NCBI GenBank assembly: GCA_010015805.1
Contig: ML978121.1
Coordinates: 2,604,001 to 2,668,000, forward strand
Direction of reading: 5' to 3'
Source of the DNA: Rhizodiscina lignyota
Taxonomy: Eukaryota; Ascomycota; Dothideomycetes; Aulographales; Rhizodiscinaceae
Length of the DNA: 64,000 nt
Shown: piece after piece, positions 35,873-48,388 of the stretch
Numbering within the stretch: position 1 is the first letter of the stretch
Layout of the letters: each line of letters begins with the position of its first letter
Program-made: the position numbers and the translations under genes
The notes under the pieces: model-generated
Database searches by the model: none
The model's input: the letters and a program-made list of their open reading frames with translations, nothing else
Told to the model about the DNA's origin: nothing

Positions 35873-37375
35873 ATGTCTACTCAGCAGGTTCAATCGCGCG
35901 GCATCTATCATGGCCTTCCCGTCTTCCCTCCCTCCGTGAAAGGCCTCAAAGCGATCGTGACGGGCGCCAATGGCATTTCTGGGTACCATATGGTGCGCGT
36001 TTTAGCAGAGGCCCCGGAGCGATGGAGCAAAATATATTGCCTCTCGAGACGGCCTCCAGCCATTCCTGGAGGAGAGCCAGACAATGCTGAGCATATACCA
36101 TTGGACTTTTTAAAAAGCCCAGAAGAGATTGCCAAGGTCTTGAAAGACAGAGGGGTGGAGGCGTACGTAGGCACCGATCTCTTGAGGGCAAGAGCGTTAG
36201 CTGATAGTGGACAGGGACTACGTCTTCTTCTACTCGTATATCCAGGTGGAGCCAAAAGAAGGGCAAGCGTTATGGTCAAATGCGCAAGAGATGTGCGAGG
36301 TGAACTGTACGCTATCTGCGGGCTTCTCTAGCGAGACAGAGCGCTTACATTTCATGTGTAGTGAAACTCCTTTCCAATTTTCTCGATGGCTTGAAGATCG
36401 CATCCATCTCTCCTAAGAAGATCATGCTTCAAACCGGAGCAAAGAACTACGGTGTTCACCTCGGGCCCACAACTGTTCCGCAGGAGGAGGACGACCCCCG
36501 AGTTACCCTCGAGCCGAACTTCTATTATCCGCAGGAGGACTTCCTCTGGGACTACTGTAAAAACCTCAATATTGGCTGGAGCGTCGCTCGGCCATCATTT
36601 ATCCTCGGAGCTGTTCCCGATGCAGCCATGAATGTTTGCTTCCCCCTTGCCGTATACGCAGCAGTGTGCAAGCATTTGGGCACGCCTCTGGAGTACCCTT
36701 CCGACATAGGAGCTTGGGAGTCGACGCAAGATCAAAGCAGCGCGATGATGAATGCATATCTCGAGGAATGGTCTGTGCTCGAAGAAAAGGCCAAGAACCA
36801 AGCATTCAATGCCGTGGACGCAAGCCCGTTCTCATGGGGAAAGTTCTGGACTAAGCTTGCCAAATGGTACGGCCTCCAGTACATTGCTCCAGATCCTAAC
36901 AAAGACAACTACCAAACCCTCGAAACTCCCCATGACCCGCCACCTCGAGGGTATGTTCTCCAAAGTCATTTGATGACTGTAGGTGCAATTTTACTTACTT
37001 GTTGTAGTTTCGGACCGCCAGGCTTGATGCACACCAAATATACTATGACGGAATGGGCGAAACGACCCGAGATAAAGAAGGCATGGAAGGAGCTTGCAGA
37101 GAAACATGGCCTGCAGGACAAGGATCTTAAGGAGTCAGATCGCATATTCGCTTTCCTCGATGCTGCGTTGTCCTGGTCACAAAAGATCCACTTCAGGTAG
37201 GCTCATTCTCACATGTCTGCTTGTAAATGGGTACTGACCTATGTACAGCACGACAAAAGCTCGCAAGCTAGGCTTTCACGGATTTGTAGACTCGACAGAG
37301 TGCATTCTTGAAGTATTCCATGATTTTGCGAATCTGAAGATGATACCTCCGGTTCCTGTGCCTCCACCATCGTAG
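35873..37375 (+). CDS. PRISE-like short-chain reductase (NAD(P)-binding Rossmann protein)
   Basis: Five exons: 35873-36162, 36215-36306, 36362-36950, 37008-37196 and 37249-37375, giving 428 residues. The dinucleotide-binding motif is IVTGANGISGYHMV (about 28-41), followed by YCLSRRPP, the NADP-selecting arginine loop. YVFFYSYI, the catalytic-region LQTGAKNYGVHLG (the YxxxK equivalent is altered, as in the PRISE group), and FLWDYCKNLNIGWSVARPSFILG are typical of progesterone-5-beta-reductase/iridoid-synthase-like proteins. Fungal members reduce enones during secondary metabolism and xenobiotic turnover. The substrate is unknown. All five exon joins keep frame. No partner biosynthetic gene is adjacent. 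Confidence 0.88.
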
Positions 37376-37682
37376 CTAAGCAATGATTATGTCAAACATT
37401 GAACAATCACCCGGTAGTTTGCTCTATACAGTATGCATGTGCCATCGTCCCAGCAAGGTGCAAGTCGCAATTGTACCTAAATATGCGGCGTGAAGGACCG
37501 TCGCGCAAATACGATCTTGTGTCAATTTGGGATCTCTTATGGAGGTAAGGAGGAGTGCAAGCACTTCTGACTCTATTCTCCCATGGCCCATGGATCTTAC
37601 AAAGGCGACAGCGCTGACGTTCAAGCTTTTTTGCTGTCTTCATATCACTCCATCTTTCTTCCCCCCGCGACAACATCTAACC
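37376..37682. other. convergent intergenic spacer
   Basis: A 307-bp spacer between convergent genes. Nothing is recognised beyond 3' flanks. Confidence 0.4.
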
Positions 37683-38561
37683 TCAGTCATATATCCGATC
37701 GTTAGGATCTAATGTTATTCGCCGTTCTGGCTTTGATCCACCCTCTTCTTTATCTATGTCACTTTCTTCTCCGTTCGGATCACTCTCCTCCCCGTCTGGA
37801 CTACTTCTCTCGCCTGTATCACCTTCTTCCTCGCCCGGACCACTTCCTTCTTCATCTGGACCACTTCCCTCTGCATCTCCCTCCTCACCTGGGCCACTTC
37901 CCTGCTCGGCTGTCCTGCTTTCATCTTCAGTTGGCTGGCTTCCGACTCTTTCTGGTGTTTTCTCTGCTTCTGCGTCTTTATTTCCCTTCGCTTTGATACG
38001 TCTGATCTCCTTCTCGGCCTCCGGTCTCATATCAACGAGCTCCCAAAAGTCTTTTCGCATGGCCTCGGGCATCTGCGCATCAGACCAGCGCAGCATCTCG
38101 CTCAACCAAGCCGTCATGAGGGGATCGCTGCAGTCAAATATGATGAAGAGCCCCTCCATATCTTCTCTCGACAGCGAGGCTCTCAGGGATTGAGCCAATA
38201 TCACATTTCGAAGGTACGCGAGAGCTATTTCCTGGTATTCCTTGGGCGGTTGAAACTAAGAAAAGGCAACGATGCGATAGAGATTCTTGTGAAGGCGGTC
38301 TGACTGCTCATCGATCTTCAGTGGTCTCGTAGGTATCTTCGTCCAAGTATCGGTCATCCAATCGATAACCACGCCAAAGGCGGCTGGGGACGTGATGAGA
38401 TCGCTCGGTTTGAGGGAGTAGCATTGGCTCTGCTTGGGGACAGGTCCTGTGTTAGGAATAAGCTTCGCGAATCGAGCAGAGAGGCCGCAAAGGATATCAC
38501 GGCGGATGGTGCGGTGCCAATCTATGCCTTCGATCCTGAATTCAATAATAGGCTCGTCCAT
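37683..38561 (-). pseudogene. BTB/POZ-like protein frame broken by an in-frame TAG
   Basis: One continuous frame runs from ATG 38561 (MDEPIIEFRIEGIDWHRTIRR) to the stop at 37683, interrupted only by TAG at 38258-38256. Coding character continues without shift on both sides (LYRIVAFS, stop, FQPPKEYQEIALAYLRN). The N-terminal half resembles fungal BTB-like proteins. The C-terminal third is acidic, with degenerate GSGPxEE repeats (about residues 215-255). No GT donor upstream restores frame with the CTTAG at the stop, so an intron does not easily remove it. The frame also stays open for 20 codons upstream of the ATG (REFTPPFEPN), so a 5' exon may exist. Options are a recent pseudogene, a sequencing error, or a recoded or edited stop. 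Confidence 0.5.
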
Positions 38562-41500
38562 GTTTGGCTCGAATGGAGGAGTGAACTCACGAGAAGGAAC
38601 GATTTGGGCAGAAAATGATACTTATGTTCCAAAGCTGCTCCTTAACACACTACAGAGGCACTAGCTTTACAGCTTGTTTGTTTCTAAACACAAAGAGGAA
38701 GCTCAGCTCCAGAAGCTTCTTCCGACATATCCTTGGTTTCTTACATATAGACAGTTCTACTTCTGTCGAGCAAGCGTGACAGACCTGTTGACTATCGTCA
38801 TGCATGCCATTCAGCTCCCAAAGAAACAGTTTTCATGAGGCTGGCGTTATGGTAGATTGTGCGATTTTTTCTAGCCATTTGGTGAAGGCGGCCGTGTTAG
38901 ACTCTGTGTTGTCAAGCGCCACTTTTGTTGTTGTTCGCCGGGGAAGCGCATGAGGCAAGTTGATCTTGAATCGAGCGTCTAAACCATCATGAAGCTCATT
39001 TATTAGTCTTCACATCGATAGGTTACTGAGTTGGAAGTCAACTGTTCGACAAGACTTACTTTTTGGCGTTCTTTTGTTCCAATGGCGATGGTAGTCGCCG
39101 CAAACAGTCGTTTGAAGAGGCTTATTGAGACTCTGACTGACTTTCAAAACCTCAAATTAAAAGCATCCTTCCTCTCGCCATCGTCCGTGAGATCATCGTT
39201 GCTGAATTATCGGCAACTGCTCTCAGCTCAAACAAACGGCAATCTACTGCTAACTCTGTACAAAGACCTGCAGGATATTGCCACTCACCAACACAGCATT
39301 GCACGACAGTTCCTGCATATTCATAAGCGCTGTTCAACCCTCCTCGAAACGGATGCACGGCAAGTGAAATGCAGACGCTCGGAGATCGTGGGCAGCAGCG
39401 AATTGGATTTCAAGCTGCTCTGAGCACACCAACCAATAGCATGGAGTCGTGAGGTACTCTTCCACAATCGATTCTTGAGAGGAGAGATTTAGCCTTAAGC
39501 ATGCTGATCACACAGATGCCAAAAAAGGAAATCGCTGAGGCGGACGTGGACATATTGTGGACAGCTGAGAAGCCTTCCATATTCCACCGCTTACAACACT
39601 TCATAGTCGACGTACAAGGGGTTGCAGCTGCGTGCGTAGACGCCGTTAGGATTGTGGACATCCAACGATTAAGGGGGAGTTCTCCTTATTTTTCGAGCTC
39701 GAAGAACCAACGGGACGGGTCGCTGTTTGCAGATCCGTACAGATTGGCGAGAATTGCGGACGTCGATGGCTTCACCGCAGACGGAAGCATGGCGGGAACG
39801 CGGTGCCGCCATACCTGCATGTACGGCAAAATTTCCTCTTTGTTGCCGACAAGAGAGGTTCATGGCCTACCCCGGAAGACATGATATATCTTCTGCACAT
39901 GAGTCACACTTTGTACAATTGATCTCCGGTTCCTCGTGGAACATGAACGAAACCAACAGTTTCGAAGTAAATACGATAGTCATAAAAAGGACGACGGTCA
40001 GCTGGCCGATGCCAGTGGAAGCGAGTTGGGATTCGAGGCAACCATGGGCTACCATTCAAACATGCCAGCTCTTCTTTGAAACTAGTTAAATGCCACAGGA
40101 ATATCATTTGGCCACTCAACGTTTCTACTGGCGGATGCGTTCAATAAACCTCTCACGGCCATAGCGACATGTCCCAGGATGGCGAATCCGGCGATTCGCA
40201 GACGCAGTCTGCCGTAACCTGGTGGCTGGAACCATGCAGCCTGTCAAAGTTCCGATCGCTCAGAACGGTGGACTCGAGATTTTGCAGGCTCGACGAACCT
40301 GGACCACGGTATCAATGAAACTTCTTCTAAAAAACCGGTCATTCTTCATCCATATGAAGCGAGCAGAACAAGAAGATGTTATGCACGGCAAGTATTCGGC
40401 TCCTTGTAGGTGGTAAAAATAACACTCCGGAGAATAAATATATAAGCTCCGGTGGCATCAGTTGCTCCTGCGAACGATAAACCGGTCGGAACTTTGCAGG
40501 AACATGGCCTGGCCAAGTCCTTTTAGCTGTCCGAAGTTGACTTTGCCCGCGCATAGCTCCCGTTCAAGCTGCAAGCACAAGGAAGTGAAGATCGTGCCTC
40601 AGCCGGCTCCGCAAGCCATCTGACTCGTGCACCTGTCAACCGCAAGGTTGGTGGCAGTAAGTGGCCCGTCTTCCTTTTCCAAGATATCGAGGTCATGTCC
40701 GTCATCATTTCGAGGCGCCGAAGGAGTCACAAGACCGCAGAGTTGAGGCGTTGCGCATTTAATATTGTGAAGGCCTGTCCGGGGACATACAACCAAAGTC
40801 ACGGTTTTCCACCCCGACCAAGATCTGCAACTGCCAGGGCGTACGCCTCTACCAATGCTATGCAGGCTGTGAGGAAAAGAACTCCTTGCCTGGGCTGCAG
40901 TTGGAGCGGTAGGAAGCAGTCGCATATCCGCTGTGAGACTACTGCTCGTTGCACGCTGTGATCGACCTGGCTGCCAGCCGGTATCGTACCGTCTAAAACG
41001 CGCGCACAGTAGTCAATGCACTGGAGAGCAAATCCAAATCCAGATGCCATCATCAAGGACCGGGGCCTGAGATCTCCTTGACGAGCCACCGATTCTCCGC
41101 TGTGTGGGTCCATGGAGCGGCTGCACCGCTGTGCGGGTATCATGACGACGAACCTATTCTTGGATTTGCATAGCGTGACGATGGCGTTGTTGCGGGACGG
41201 ATGCTTGGGAATTAGCGGGCTTGTCGTATCTCGCAGAATTATTTGGGATGCCATCAGCTGAAGATGGCGGACAGGCGGTCGAGGAATGGTGCTTCGTTCG
41301 ATGATAGCGAGAGACCCCTGGCGATCTGCGAGCAGCTCCACGGAAATTATTGCGTGGTGGCGCGATGCTGGCACACATCCATGCGCCAATCCCAATCCTC
41401 ACCACCACACCTCGCTCCACACCAGGCACGCATCTCGCTCCACAATCCCAAGGGCCCGCTACGTAGCATGGCAGGTGTCAAACCAGCTGTCAAACTTGCT

Positions 41501-43769
41501 TTAGCACACGGGGGATCAGGTCATCATCTCCACAACCCTCGTCGGGCGCGTCTGGAAGTGCTCAAGGCTCAATTCGTTCGTTTGCTTCTGAGCTCTCTTT
41601 TTCAAATGCAAGCATCTGCTTTCGAAACTGCAGCAGCATAGCTATTTACATGTCAACGTTACGCTCCCCATCTCCTTGTCGGTCGGGCACCCTTCGACCG
41701 ATCTCTTGGAATTCGTGTTTCCGGCTCTCTGAAGTTTCTCGACATCAGGGCATTGGCTCCTCTAGTTCGTCAATCAGCCGTGATACCCCTGCCACGGTGC
41801 CACTCGTTGCCGTGCTACGACTTTGTTGCAGTTCTGAGCAACACTTACCAGGAATTTGGAAATGGGCGAAACGCCAACAAATCACCTGCAACGGACGAAT
41901 GAGAGAAGACTTCAGACGGTGCATCTCCTAAGGGTCTGGTCGCTTTCGCGAAAGTCTCGTGCGAGCTGCATCCGAGAAAGGAATCCTTTGGCTGGCTGGA
42001 AACATCTTGGCCGAACCCTTATGGGATAAGCTCTTCATGCGGCTTATGTGCGTTACAGTGCAGTCGAAGGCCCAAAGAGCCTCGATGCCGGACCCACCCC
42101 GTGATGGTTATGTGGCTTGCCCGCAAAACTTACGGTTGATCGGTTCGGCGCCTATGGCTTCTTGCCTGCATACCTGCCATGCATTAGATTCTGCCAGGGA
42201 TTATTTTATCATCCGTTATTTGAGAGCCTTGATAAACCCTGAAGGGAGCTGTGAAGGTAATCCTGTTGAACACGCGACTCGCCGCTATTTCTGGACGAAA
42301 GCCACTAGAAGAAATCAACTCTACACAATGGACAATTGTATCCACACCCGTGGTCGGGATTTTCGAGTTCCTGCCGTGGTGCGAGTGTCTCAGCGGCAGA
42401 TCTGATCGGAGCTTCTCTCTCGCTGTGGCGTTTGCGCCGTTTCGCTGCAGGGCCTGAGGAGTATTCTCGCACCGCATAAGGTACGAAGTGAGCTGTAAGT
42501 CACATCGAGTTCTACAACCGTATCAAACGTTTTAGCTTCAAAGGACAGCGGATTGACGGGCTGGACGACCATCTTAACCCTATTAAGCAATGCTTCCTGT
42601 GTCCTCTTTCTGCCTTCGCAACACTGTGCATGAAGCCTAACCAAATTGCCCATTCCCACCAGAGGGGATGCCTGTTATGAATAATCCGCTTCAGGGTGGA
42701 TATCAGTGTTCTCAAGATTCCAAGGACGTTCCTCCTCGGCATCACCTTTCAAGGATACCTGCTGACGGCAGGCGCCGCCCGCCTGGAGCCGGGAGGGACG
42801 ATGACAACTAAGAACAGGCGAAAACTTTTCTCTGCATGAGAAGGAACAAAACGCTCTGAAAGGCATGAGGCCAGCACGAAGAAGGCAAAGCACAGCAGAG
42901 CCACACATTCGGCTCCTGCGTGTTCATTAAACTTGAACGCCCACCATTCTCTGACGTCCCATTGCTCGTGCATGATTCGTTTCTTGTCACTCTCCCAGAT
43001 TTTCGGAGAATAGACGAAGCCTTATACGCTAGCGCTTCACCTGTCAAAACGCTCAGACAGCCGATCTGGCTGATGTTGGCTGAAGGCCCAAGCGTACCCA
43101 CGCCCTCGAATGCTCTTTCTACGGGCCGCTGCAGGCTCATGGGGTGGTCAGGCCTGCATTCTTCCCTTTTCTTTACGCCATCGTCCTCGCAAAACGCCTG
43201 TCCAACTAACAACGTCTTGTCTTCCACCTCGCACGGCTACGTGCGCAGATTGTGTACATCCTTCGCACAGAATCAGTCACGATACACGAGTGTTCATCAT
43301 CACCCCTCATCGCCATCACCTGGTTGGGGTCCACTTTTATCATGGCACGAATCACCCATTCCTTTTGTTGACTTGGAAAGAATTCCCACTCCAGATGCCA
43401 AACTGCCAATCATTTAACCATTTCGGTCTTTGGATTGGGAGAGACAGTTACTAGACCGTCTTGAAAACAGTCGCGTGAGTCCTTTCACAGGCCCGCTATC
43501 TCGAGCAATCTTGTCCAGTGCAGCTCGAGATTTATACAAAGTAAGAGCCTATCTCTCTGCTATTGTAATGAGAATGTTTCCGACTGGAAGAGACATTTAT
43601 AAGGTCAATCCGATCGAGTCTAATTGGGATCATTTTAACTAGCTACTCTCAAATACCTCGACGTTGAAATGCTGATACGTGACAGTTTTCAACTGACATC
43701 AACGTTTTGGCCGTCAACAGTGCACAAATCAGCCGATAGGTCAGAAATCGTCCTATCGTTGGATGCTTT
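38562..43769. other. 5.2-kb gene-poor region
   Basis: I cannot assign a gene with confidence. The longest plausible frame is 39031-39423 on the plus strand (containing FQNLKLKASFLSPSS and YKDLQDIATHQHSIARQFLHI), which has no family I recognise and no clear partner exon. The frame at 39501-39884 is weaker. No transposase or reverse-transcriptase motif is visible. The last few hundred bases are the promoter and leader of the homeodomain gene. Confidence 0.35.
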
Positions 43770-45201
43770 ATGCCTATGGCTATTTCGCCTTTAATGGAGC
43801 GTTTATCCTTCAATCCTCTTTCTCCTCCCTTCACACATGAAGCAGAAGACATCCACCACCACTTTTCAGAACGAAAAGTCAACGAACAACTACGGCACTA
43901 CGCAAAAGTCATGGCTCAGCGTTCGCGCATATCCAACATTCACCAGTTGTGCAATGACACAACCAGAGAGACCACAACCCCGTTTTCTCCAAAAAGCAGT
44001 AGCCAGCTTCTCCCATCCTTCGAGAATATCCTTATGCCACCATTGGCCGGGATGCACGAACCATTTTCTGGCGTGCGCGAGGTATGTCGTCCTCAAATAC
44101 GGACTTAACTTTACACTAACCAATTTCTAGATGCATCAAGGTATTTTGATAGGACGTCAGGGAGACGAACCGGAGCCCGTGGTGCAACAACTCCCTTCGC
44201 CTACCGATATACCCATCGATAATGCAAGCAAATCTCAATCACACAGGGTACTTCATGAGGTGCCCGCTGATTGGGCAGGCCCTTCGCAACATTGTAGGCT
44301 GAGCAATCCTCAATTGTCTGGCATTCGGAGCGATCCAGCACCCCCTCGCGACTGCTTCGGACACGCGAACAATAGCATTGCCTCTAGTCGAACCGGCGAG
44401 AGTCAAATTCGTTACAATGAGTCCCCTTCCACTGTATTACACAGGCACTCAAGAAACAACAGCGGCGCAGACCCTGCTCCAGTTTCTGCGTACGCACATG
44501 CACGCAATGATAGCGCCATGGGATACCACCAGCGTGGAAGCTATGTTCCTGGCCCCCCTCCGGCGACGACTTTGCGAAAACCGTATTCGAGCCCTTCCTC
44601 AATGACTGCTCTGTACCCCGCGCATCCTGTTCATGGGCCTGGTCAATATCCGTCTAGGGGCATCTCCAGCGCTAATCCGAGCCCTTCATCAGCTCTTCCT
44701 CCGTACACCACGTATCCTGATCACAGGCCCTATCAACATCCATCTAGCAGCATCTCCAGCAGGGTCCCGCGTGATAACTCGGTACTCCCACCACTCCCAT
44801 CTCTCACTGCCGCCGCGACATCTTCGCAACACAGCCACCATCACCACAGCAGTGCGCTTAGTCCCAAGAAGCGTCGCGGCAATCTCCCCAAGCACGCCGT
44901 GCGGATTCTGAAGAAGTGGGTCGAAGAGCATAAGGAGAACCCGTATCCAACAGAGGAAGAGAAGAGCCACTTTTGTCGTGAGACTGGCTTGTCAACGCAG
45001 CAGATCAACAACTGGTTCATCAATGCGCGACGCCGCAATCTAACTCAAGAAGAGCGAGAGCGCATGAGACGCAATCGTGCTGAAGCCAGCGGTGGCTCAC
45101 AGAGCTCTGGGAGCAGACCAAACAGTGCTTACTCGCATAGAGAGGCACCATACTTTGGTGACTTAGGGCGTCGGATCGGCGAAGGGGTAGGTGAGGCTTG
45201 A
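43770..45201 (+). CDS. TALE-class homeodomain transcription factor
   Basis: Two exons, 43770-44081 and 44131-45201, giving 460 residues; an alternative ATG lies two codons downstream at 43776. The homeodomain sits near the C-terminus (about 349-408): [22 protein letters not shown], the three-residue TALE insertion NPYPTEEEK, and recognition helix [15 protein letters not shown] with the TALE-type Ile at position 50. TALE factors bind TGAC-like sites and regulate development in fungi. The N-terminal 340 residues are disordered and Ser/Pro/His-rich, with a degenerate internal repeat around 260-310 ([19 protein letters not shown] against [16 protein letters not shown]). Its targets cannot be read from sequence. 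It may regulate genes in the adjacent block, but nothing shows this. Confidence 0.92.
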
Positions 45202-46028
45202 GATTGCTGGCTACATGATTGATGCTGCTTTAGGAGGTGTTTTGACCGCTAGTCTGAAACACGTAGGGGTTGGCAACTATGTTGTCTACGAGTTCGGTTC
45301 TATGCTTAGTTCAGCTTGAATAAATGCCATTATTCACCATAATCACCCTGCAATAGGTATCTGGAGCACATCGACTGAAGTCAGGGATGTGAAATGTGCG
45401 GTGCGAGTGACAGCGCACAATAAAGCGAGAACACTCCGTACGGTGTTAGGAATGTTTGAGCGATGACATGGAGGTACCCGAGGAATAGTTCTAACCAGTT
45501 GAACAGACAGTCGAGTATTAATGTGGAAGCTCCAGAAGAAGGGTGTGCCGACTTCTACATAAATGTCTGGCCGCCTATGCGACAAATCCTACAGAGGCAT
45601 ACCAGGCTGTGCCACTTGCCCTCGGATATCGTAGTGAAAGGACCCGAACAGCTTTGCACTATGACATGTGATGTTGGACTTCCGGTCGAACGACACGGAA
45701 GAAAACGATTGATCGCCGAAAACTGGTGTCACTGGGCAGTCTGTTTGAGCACTACTCTATTCGCACACAATACATTAAAGTTCTTCAAGCATCTCCCGTT
45801 CTTCACGCCGTGATAAAAGGTCCTGCGACCGTGGCCTTCGAATAGGTTCGCATGGGGAGCCGAGTTGGTGTAGAGAAGCTTCAGGAGATGTGGAGGACTG
45901 CGGATCGCTGCCCATAAAGATTGGCAGTTGGGCTTCCCAGAGAATGAGTTCCCAATTTACTACTCCGTCCATATGGCGCCGGAGATTAGGACATAAATAG
46001 CAATGTAGACTACGAGCGCGTCGCGCAT
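45202..46028. other. intergenic region between homeodomain and acyltransferase genes
   Basis: This is the 3' flank of the homeodomain gene and part of the 3' flank of the convergent acyltransferase gene. No gene is recognised. The right end abuts copy A of a dispersed palindromic repeat. Confidence 0.4.
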
Positions 46029-46083
46029 CGCGCAGGAGCCGTTACCCCTGAAGCTTTCAAGTATACTAACCAAAAACGGTTAG
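46029..46083. repeat. dispersed palindrome-bearing repeat, copy A
   Basis: Starts CGCGCAGGAGCCGTT, continues with CCCCTGAAGC, and ends in the inverted repeat CTAACC (46066-46071) / GGTTAG (46078-46083) with a 6-nt loop. A diverged copy lies at 53417-53479 in the same orientation. It is not part of any gene. Confidence 0.65.
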
Positions 46084-46277
46084 TACAGCTCTCGATCACT
46101 GAGGTTAGACTGCGGCCACTCAAAGCTCGATTAGCGTTCATCTCAGACCTTGAATTACCAACCAGAGCAGCTCGCGCCCGTTACTTTCCTACCTTCATCT
46201 TGAAGGTTGTTGCTCTCAGCGAATGTATTCGGTAGCATTTGAAACGACAATCTGAAGCAATAATGATCGTTTGGAAA

Positions 46278-47969
46278 TCACGCGAAGCTAACAATACACC
46301 AACGCTCAACCCGCTTCGCAAACGCCTGGCAAGGGACATCCACGAGCCTCCAAAAGAAGTCCGCAATCCAAAAGAGCAACAGGACGACAAGCGGGAATCC
46401 AATTATCAGCCCAAATCTCACTGTGATGCTATAGCCCAAGCTATGTAATAGCGGGCCATGCATCAAATACATCGCAAAACTGATCTGCCCTAGATACCGG
46501 GCGACTGCACAGCTGAAGATCTTCTCAAGAAGGAACTCGTTACCAACCGACCAAACAATCATGATGGCGCCGAGGGACTGCCAATGTCGAACACTGTCAT
46601 CAATGGAAGCAAGCCATGCGTAGCCTGGAGCGGATTCGGCTTGCTGCACCGGAATCGAGACTAGAAAGAGGCCTGCGACGAAGATGGCGTGCCGAAGGAA
46701 ATGGCTTATGAGCGCTTTGCTACATCCAGGTACACTTCTTCGTCTTCTGGTGCTGCTTCGAGTTTCGTCATCGTACTCCATCGTCTTATACCCGCTTTCA
46801 CGTCGCGTTCTCCTTATTTGCATTAGCATGTCTCCTTCCGCCATCATCATGCCAGTAACAAACAGTCCCACTTCCCAACTCTGCGTTCTCAAGTGGACAG
46901 CATTCCACCAGTAGCAGTACAGCACCATCCCCACGCCAATGCCAAACAACCTAACACCAGCTTTTACCCTCGCAGTTCCCACCATGACCAGAAACAGTAA
47001 CATACTCGCTTTCCACTCAATGGCAATGGTCCACAGGTGGGAGTCGTAAGCGCAATCTATGATCTCCCATGTCCATGGATTTGCTAGTGCAATGGACACG
47101 AAGCGGAAATAATCCTGACATTGCTGCCAGAACGTGTCGAAGCGATATGGGTGCACCGGCACTTCTCCAGTCATCAGGCCATCGTCATAAGGGAAAGAAT
47201 ATAGGCGCAAACGCACTGCCACAAACACTAACAGCGAAGACGCGATGCTTGGCAGGAAGAGTCGCAAGCTGCGCCGAAAGACCGATGAGGACAAGGCATG
47301 CTGGAAGCGCTCCCAGTCTCGCTCATGGATGCATTTCAGTGGCTTCAGCGACAACGAATAGCCCGAGACGATGAAAAATATCGTCACCATAGCCGGTCCC
47401 GAATGTATGAGGCGAATGATGGGCAGCTGGATAAGTCGACTGCCGTAGCCGGCTGTCGTCAAAGGTCCATCCACGTCTCCTTCAAAGCGCTTGTGGTCAG
47501 CTAATGCATTGCAACAGCCATAACCATAATCCAGATCCGCAATCCATGGCTTCAGGTAATGTGAGACGAAGACAATGAATGCCGCCACTCCACGCAAACC
47601 GTCGAGGTATGTTGTTCTTCTTGAGTCTTCACCGGCCTTGCTGGTTGTAGGCGGCAGCGAGGATGCCTGAGAGCGCGATATCGTATCGGGGAGGAGACGT
47701 TGAAGCGGCGTTGGAAGTAAGAAAGTCCCAAATTTTTGTAAGGGCAGAAGAACGCTCTTGAGGGCTACAGAGCACGTTGTTGAAGGCCGAAACCTTTGCC
47801 TCTCTTCCATTGATGCAAGTATCGAGCCGTTACTTGTAAAGACGAGTGGCTTGAGATGCTTTTTGGAATAGAGAATATAGCGAGTAAGTATAGGATAAGC
47901 TGAGAATCGCAGAGACCTTGAGGGAAGAAAGGACAATGAGCCACGCATCTTATGTATGTCCCAGTACAA
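46278..47969 (-). CDS. acyltransferase 3 family membrane protein
   Basis: A single exon of 563 residues (ATG at 47969; a second in-frame ATG at 47948 is equally good). After a basic N-terminal region of about 115 residues comes RRTTYLDGLRGVAAFIVFVSHY, the entry signature of the acyltransferase-3 family with its conserved R-G and the catalytic His in SHY. GPAMVTIFFIVSGYSLSLKPL, SHLWTIAIEW, ARYLGQISFAMYLMHGPLLHSLGY and about ten membrane helices follow. Members O-acylate sugars, sterols or metabolites across membranes. It lies next to the RiPP-like precursor gene and could acylate a product or a cell-envelope glycan; that is inference. The gene is intact. Confidence 0.88.
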   Translation of the reverse strand: MYWDIHKMRGSLSFLPSRSLRFSAYPILTRYILYSKKHLKPLVFTSNGSILASMEERQRFRPSTTCSVALKSVLLPLQKFGTFLLPTPLQRLLPDTISRSQASSLPPTTSKAGEDSRRTTYLDGLRGVAAFIVFVSHYLKPWIADLDYGYGCCNALADHKRFEGDVDGPLTTAGYGSRLIQLPIIRLIHSGPAMVTIFFIVSGYSLSLKPLKCIHERDWERFQHALSSSVFRRSLRLFLPSIASSLLVFVAVRLRLYSFPYDDGLMTGEVPVHPYRFDTFWQQCQDYFRFVSIALANPWTWEIIDCAYDSHLWTIAIEWKASMLLFLVMVGTARVKAGVRLFGIGVGMVLYCYWWNAVHLRTQSWEVGLFVTGMMMAEGDMLMQIRRTRRESGYKTMEYDDETRSSTRRRRSVPGCSKALISHFLRHAIFVAGLFLVSIPVQQAESAPGYAWLASIDDSVRHWQSLGAIMIVWSVGNEFLLEKIFSCAVARYLGQISFAMYLMHGPLLHSLGYSITVRFGLIIGFPLVVLLLFWIADFFWRLVDVPCQAFAKRVERWCIVSFA

Positions 47970-48388
47970 GATCAGCCCCCGCTCACGTCATCTGTAGCCT
48001 CTCATACTAGTGTATCTGCGCACACCTCCTGCGTGCCCTGAAAACGGTGCAAGCAGATTGGTTGTCAATGCTTCGTTCATCTGGTCTCTTCTCTTTGACG
48101 AGGACAGGCAAATAGGAATACAATCCAAGCTCATGCAATGTATTAATTGCATCAACGTCAAAGAAATAAATCAACGAATATTCCATAAACTTGGCATTTC
48201 GCTTCATTGACAAATTACAATTGCAAATCCTTTGATTCCTTTTAACGAACGCTGTCCCTTTGACTCCGTTCTCTTGCCCTCCAACAACCTTTTCTGCCTC
48301 CTTACTACCACTCTACCACTGCCATTGTAGCCGCCTTATAACGATTTAGTCGGCTTTCATTTCAGTCCATGATATCAGAGAATGATTT
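47970..48388. other. spacer between acyltransferase and precursor gene
   Basis: About 420 bp, holding the acyltransferase promoter and the precursor 3' flank. No coding signal is seen. Confidence 0.4.

Noticed and set aside
39031-39884. Two adjacent plus-strand frames as a gene
   Set aside because: No recognisable domain and no consistent intron joining them; kept only as a remark in the region entry.
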